Shown here one piece after another: positions 62,156 to 64,000 of a stretch of 64,000 nucleotides of DNA. Both the position numbers and the translations under genes were made by a program. Each line of letters begins with the position of its first letter. The stretch's first letter is position 1. The notes below the pieces were generated by a model. The model saw only the letters and a program-made list of their open reading frames with translations, was not told the DNA's origin and made no database searches. This DNA is from Pseudooceanicola marinus (GTDB taxonomy: Bacteria > Pseudomonadota > Alphaproteobacteria > Rhodobacterales > Rhodobacteraceae), in the NCBI RefSeq assembly GCF_020177265.1, contig NZ_JAIVMC010000001.1, positions 897,056 to 961,055 on the forward strand, in the 5' to 3' direction.

Positions 62156-62617
62156 TCAGGGCAGCGGGATGTTCAGCCCATGCTGGCCGCCGAAGGCGAC
62201 GATGGCCGCCACCACCAGCGGCAGGCCGAGCATCAGGGGGTTGCGCTCCCCCAGTACGAGGGAGACGACGATCCCCGCCCCCGCCGCGCCTGCGAAAAAC
62301 CCGACCGACGGCATCAACCACAGCGCCAGGATGGTGACCGCGACCACCGCCAGCACCCGGCCCAGGGGCCGCAGGCGAAAGGCGTCATCCTCGCGGCGCA
62401 AGCTCAGCACCAGACGCAGGGCAACGACCGCAGCCAGCAGCCAGAGCACCAAGCGGGGAAAGCTGCGCGCGTCCGGCCCGGCATCGCCGAAGGAGAAGAC
62501 CTGTATCTGGCTGTCGAGGGCATAGAGCGCCCAAAGCGCCGCCGCCAAAAGCAGCCCGGTGGTCAAGGTGCGGAAGCCGGGGCGGGCGAGCCCGCCCCCG
62601 AACCCTTTCACACTCAA
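62156..62617 (-). CDS. tctB: Tripartite tricarboxylate transporter small subunit TctB (2)
   Basis: 153 residues with about four helices (LLLAAALWALYAL, LVLWLLAAVVALRLVL, AVVAVTILALWLMPSVGFF, VVAAIVAFGG). Its start overlaps the tctC stop as ATGA. Pairs with the second TctA. Confidence 0.85.
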   Translation of the reverse strand: MSVKGFGGGLARPGFRTLTTGLLLAAALWALYALDSQIQVFSFGDAGPDARSFPRLVLWLLAAVVALRLVLSLRREDDAFRLRPLGRVLAVVAVTILALWLMPSVGFFAGAAGAGIVVSLVLGERNPLMLGLPLVVAAIVAFGGQHGLNIPLP

Positions 62618-63564
62618 TTCCCGAGATCCTTGGCGATCTCGCGATAGGCGGTGAGGTTGTCCTCGATGGTCCGTGCCAGATCTGCGCCCGACATGATCCG
62701 CACCGGTTGGCTGAGATCGGTCATGAAGGTCTCGAATTCCTCCGAGGAGGCCACCTCGGTGAAGGCTGCTTCGAGCTTGGCAAGGATCTCCGGATCGGTG
62801 CCCGCCGGGGCCATGATGCCAACGATCGACGGGAACTCCGCTGCCAGCCCAGCCTCTTTCAGGGTCGGGGCATCGGGGAAGTCAGGGTCGTTACTGCCGT
62901 CGAGAACGCCGAGCAGACGCAGTTGGCCATCCTGAACGAGGTCGCGATAGGCCGGGACCAGGGCCGCATCGACGTGCCCCCCCAACACCGCCGCCGTCGC
63001 CTTGGCCGCGCCGTCGAAGGGCACGTGCTGCAGCTTCGCACCGGTTTCCTTGGCGACCGAGGCAAAAGCCAGGTGCGCCCCGCCCATGGCGCCTGCAGTG
63101 CCATAGGTCACCGCGTCGGACTTGGCCCCCTCGATCAGCGCATCCAGGCTCTCGTAGGCGGAGTCGCCAGGGACAACGACGCCGTGGTAGGGGCCGGAAT
63201 AGTTCAGGATCGGCACCAGATCCTGCAGCGTGTCATAGCCCACGTCGCGCAACGCGGGGGTCACGAAGGACGGCGACGACGTGGTCGCGATCAGCGTGTA
63301 ACCATCGGGATCGGCCCCGGCCACGGCGCGCATCGCATTGGTGCCGCTGGCCCCGGGCTGGTTCTCCACGACAATGGGCTGACCCAGCAGGTCTTCTGCC
63401 ATGCTGGCGATCTGTCGGGCCGATATATCGGTGGTCCCCCCTGCGCCATAGGGCACGACCAGAGTGATCGCCCGGCTGGGATAGTCTTGCTGCGCGAGGG
63501 TGGCAGACGGGAACAGAGCCATGCCGCCCAACAGGGCCAGGCTCAAACGGCGTGTGAATTTCAT
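62614..63564 (-). CDS. tctC: Tripartite tricarboxylate transporter binding protein TctC (2)
   Basis: 316 residues with signal peptide (RRLSLALLGGMALFPSATLAQ). The mature protein begins QDYPSRAITLVVPYGAGGTTD and has QPIVVENQPGASGTNAMRAV, typical of TctC/Bug proteins. The ATG at 63564 has GGGAGG and is preferred over 63603. It is the first gene of the leftward operon. The ligand is a small carboxylate by family. Confidence 0.92.
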   Translation of the reverse strand: MKFTRRLSLALLGGMALFPSATLAQQDYPSRAITLVVPYGAGGTTDISARQIASMAEDLLGQPIVVENQPGASGTNAMRAVAGADPDGYTLIATTSSPSFVTPALRDVGYDTLQDLVPILNYSGPYHGVVVPGDSAYESLDALIEGAKSDAVTYGTAGAMGGAHLAFASVAKETGAKLQHVPFDGAAKATAAVLGGHVDAALVPAYRDLVQDGQLRLLGVLDGSNDPDFPDAPTLKEAGLAAEFPSIVGIMAPAGTDPEILAKLEAAFTEVASSEEFETFMTDLSQPVRIMSGADLARTIEDNLTAYREIAKDLGN

Positions 63565-63743
63565 GATATCCTCCCAATCGTCGAAACACTGACCAGCGGT
63601 CACCGTATTCGCCTGTAAAACCTTGGCCGAGCACCTTTCGTCGCGCGGCTCAAGCCCGGCCTCCCACCGGGAGTCAGATCATGACATTTATGAATCCTTA
63701 TTCAAAGCGCGATATTCTTAACGATTTATACAGCATCGCTTAA

Positions 63744-64000
63744 CTTAGGGTCAGGACTCATAGCCAGTAAATAACGAGGGCTGCGAGGGCGATGGCTGAC
63801 AGGAAGACTTTCGGGCATCTGTCGTATCGGGTCGCCACACGCCGCCAATCCTTCAGCCTGCCGAACATGATCTCGATCCGATTGCGGCGTTTGTAGCGGC
63901 GCTTGTCGTATTTGACCGCATTGTTCCGCTGTTTCCGGCCAGGGATGCAGGCGCGTATCCCTTTGTCTTTCAACGCTTCCCTGAACCAGTCGGCGTCATA
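63744..64000 (-). mobile_element. Insertion sequence end, IS5-type (truncated by window)
   Basis: The left end is near 63744-63750 (cttagggtcaggactcat). The transposase gene reads in from the right edge. Inverted terminal ends cannot be compared because the other end is outside the window. Confidence 0.65.
63758..64000 (-). CDS. IS5-family DDE transposase, C-terminal part
   Basis: About 80 codons visible, open to the window edge; the upstream frame continues as YDADWFREALKDKGIRAC. Contains KYDKRRYKRRNRIEIMFGRLKDWRR, the YREK-like region with the last catalytic Glu (IEIMFGRLK), then the C terminus ALAALVIYWL. Start lies outside the window. It identifies an IS5/IS427-type element inserted downstream of the tct region. 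Confidence 0.82.
   Translation of the reverse strand, partial: YDADWFREALKDKGIRACIPGRKQRNNAVKYDKRRYKRRNRIEIMFGRLKDWRRVATRYDRCPKVFLSAIALAALVIYWL

Noticed and set aside
1..64000. CRISPR arrays, rRNA or tRNA genes
   Set aside because: No regularly spaced repeats or RNA gene structure were seen.

Overview
The window is about 64 kb of high-GC DNA (mostly in the mid-60s percent by eye). The protein families and gene orders (ccmFGHI, tripartite tricarboxylate and TRAP uptake systems, MobV-type mobilisation, PrtN-like regulators) suggest an alphaproteobacterium, most likely a Rhodobacteraceae/Roseobacter-type organism. That placement is inference from gene content. No rRNA, tRNA or CRISPR array was recognised.

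Region 1 (1-25.3 kb) is a copper/thiol/cytochrome island. A CopZ-like chaperone (123-323) is followed by an eight-gene minus-strand operon (6003 down to 364): L,D-transpeptidase, cytochrome c, a His-rich exported protein, a Met-rich cytochrome c', a dihaem cytochrome c, a multicopper oxidase, another cytochrome c and a ScsC-like thiol oxidoreductase. On the other strand lie a DUF2933-like membrane protein, a small lipoprotein and a ScsB/DsbD-like reductase. Then come an EamA exporter, an ATC-hydrolase-like protein, an atypical CDF transporter, the haem-ligation half of cytochrome c maturation (ccmFGHI), a SHOCT protein and a two-component system. Divergent from that system are a Met-rich EF-hand protein, DUF302, an ion channel, a TVP38 protein, an APC permease and a CopA-type Cu-ATPase. 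Four intergenic copies of the 12-mer CTTGACCTTCCA look like MerR/CueR-type promoters and tie the island to copper sensing; the cognate regulator is not in the window.

Region 2 (25.8-42.9 kb) looks like an integrative mobilizable element. It carries a tyrosine integrase, a type I restriction-modification operon with an embedded GIY-YIG gene (hsdM, GIY-YIG, hsdS, hsdR), a possible replication-type protein, KfrA with a palindromic operator, a MobV-like relaxase with a nearby oriT-like hairpin, two 120-residue unknowns, two tandem PrtN-like proteins and a lone low-GC reverse transcriptase that may be an antiphage system.

Region 3 (42.9-47.8 kb) is a Zn/Cd/Pb resistance islet: DUF411, a ZntA-type ATPase, a ZntR/CadR-type regulator with dyad operators, and YnfA. 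It lies between identical 75-bp direct repeats. A degraded integrase sits just outside the right repeat.

Region 4 (47.9-63.6 kb) is an organic-acid uptake and catabolism locus. A LysR regulator faces a rightward operon: 2-hydroxyacid dehydrogenase, RraA-like aldolase, TctCBA, a periplasmic metallo-hydrolase, TRAP DctPQM and an SMP-30 lactonase. A convergent leftward operon holds a second TctCBA, an amidohydrolase/lactonase and an FMN-dependent 2-hydroxyacid dehydrogenase. Three complete carboxylate importers plus lactonases and dehydrogenases suggest use of hydroxylated or lactonised carboxylates; the substrate cannot be read from sequence. The window ends in a partial IS5-type transposase gene.
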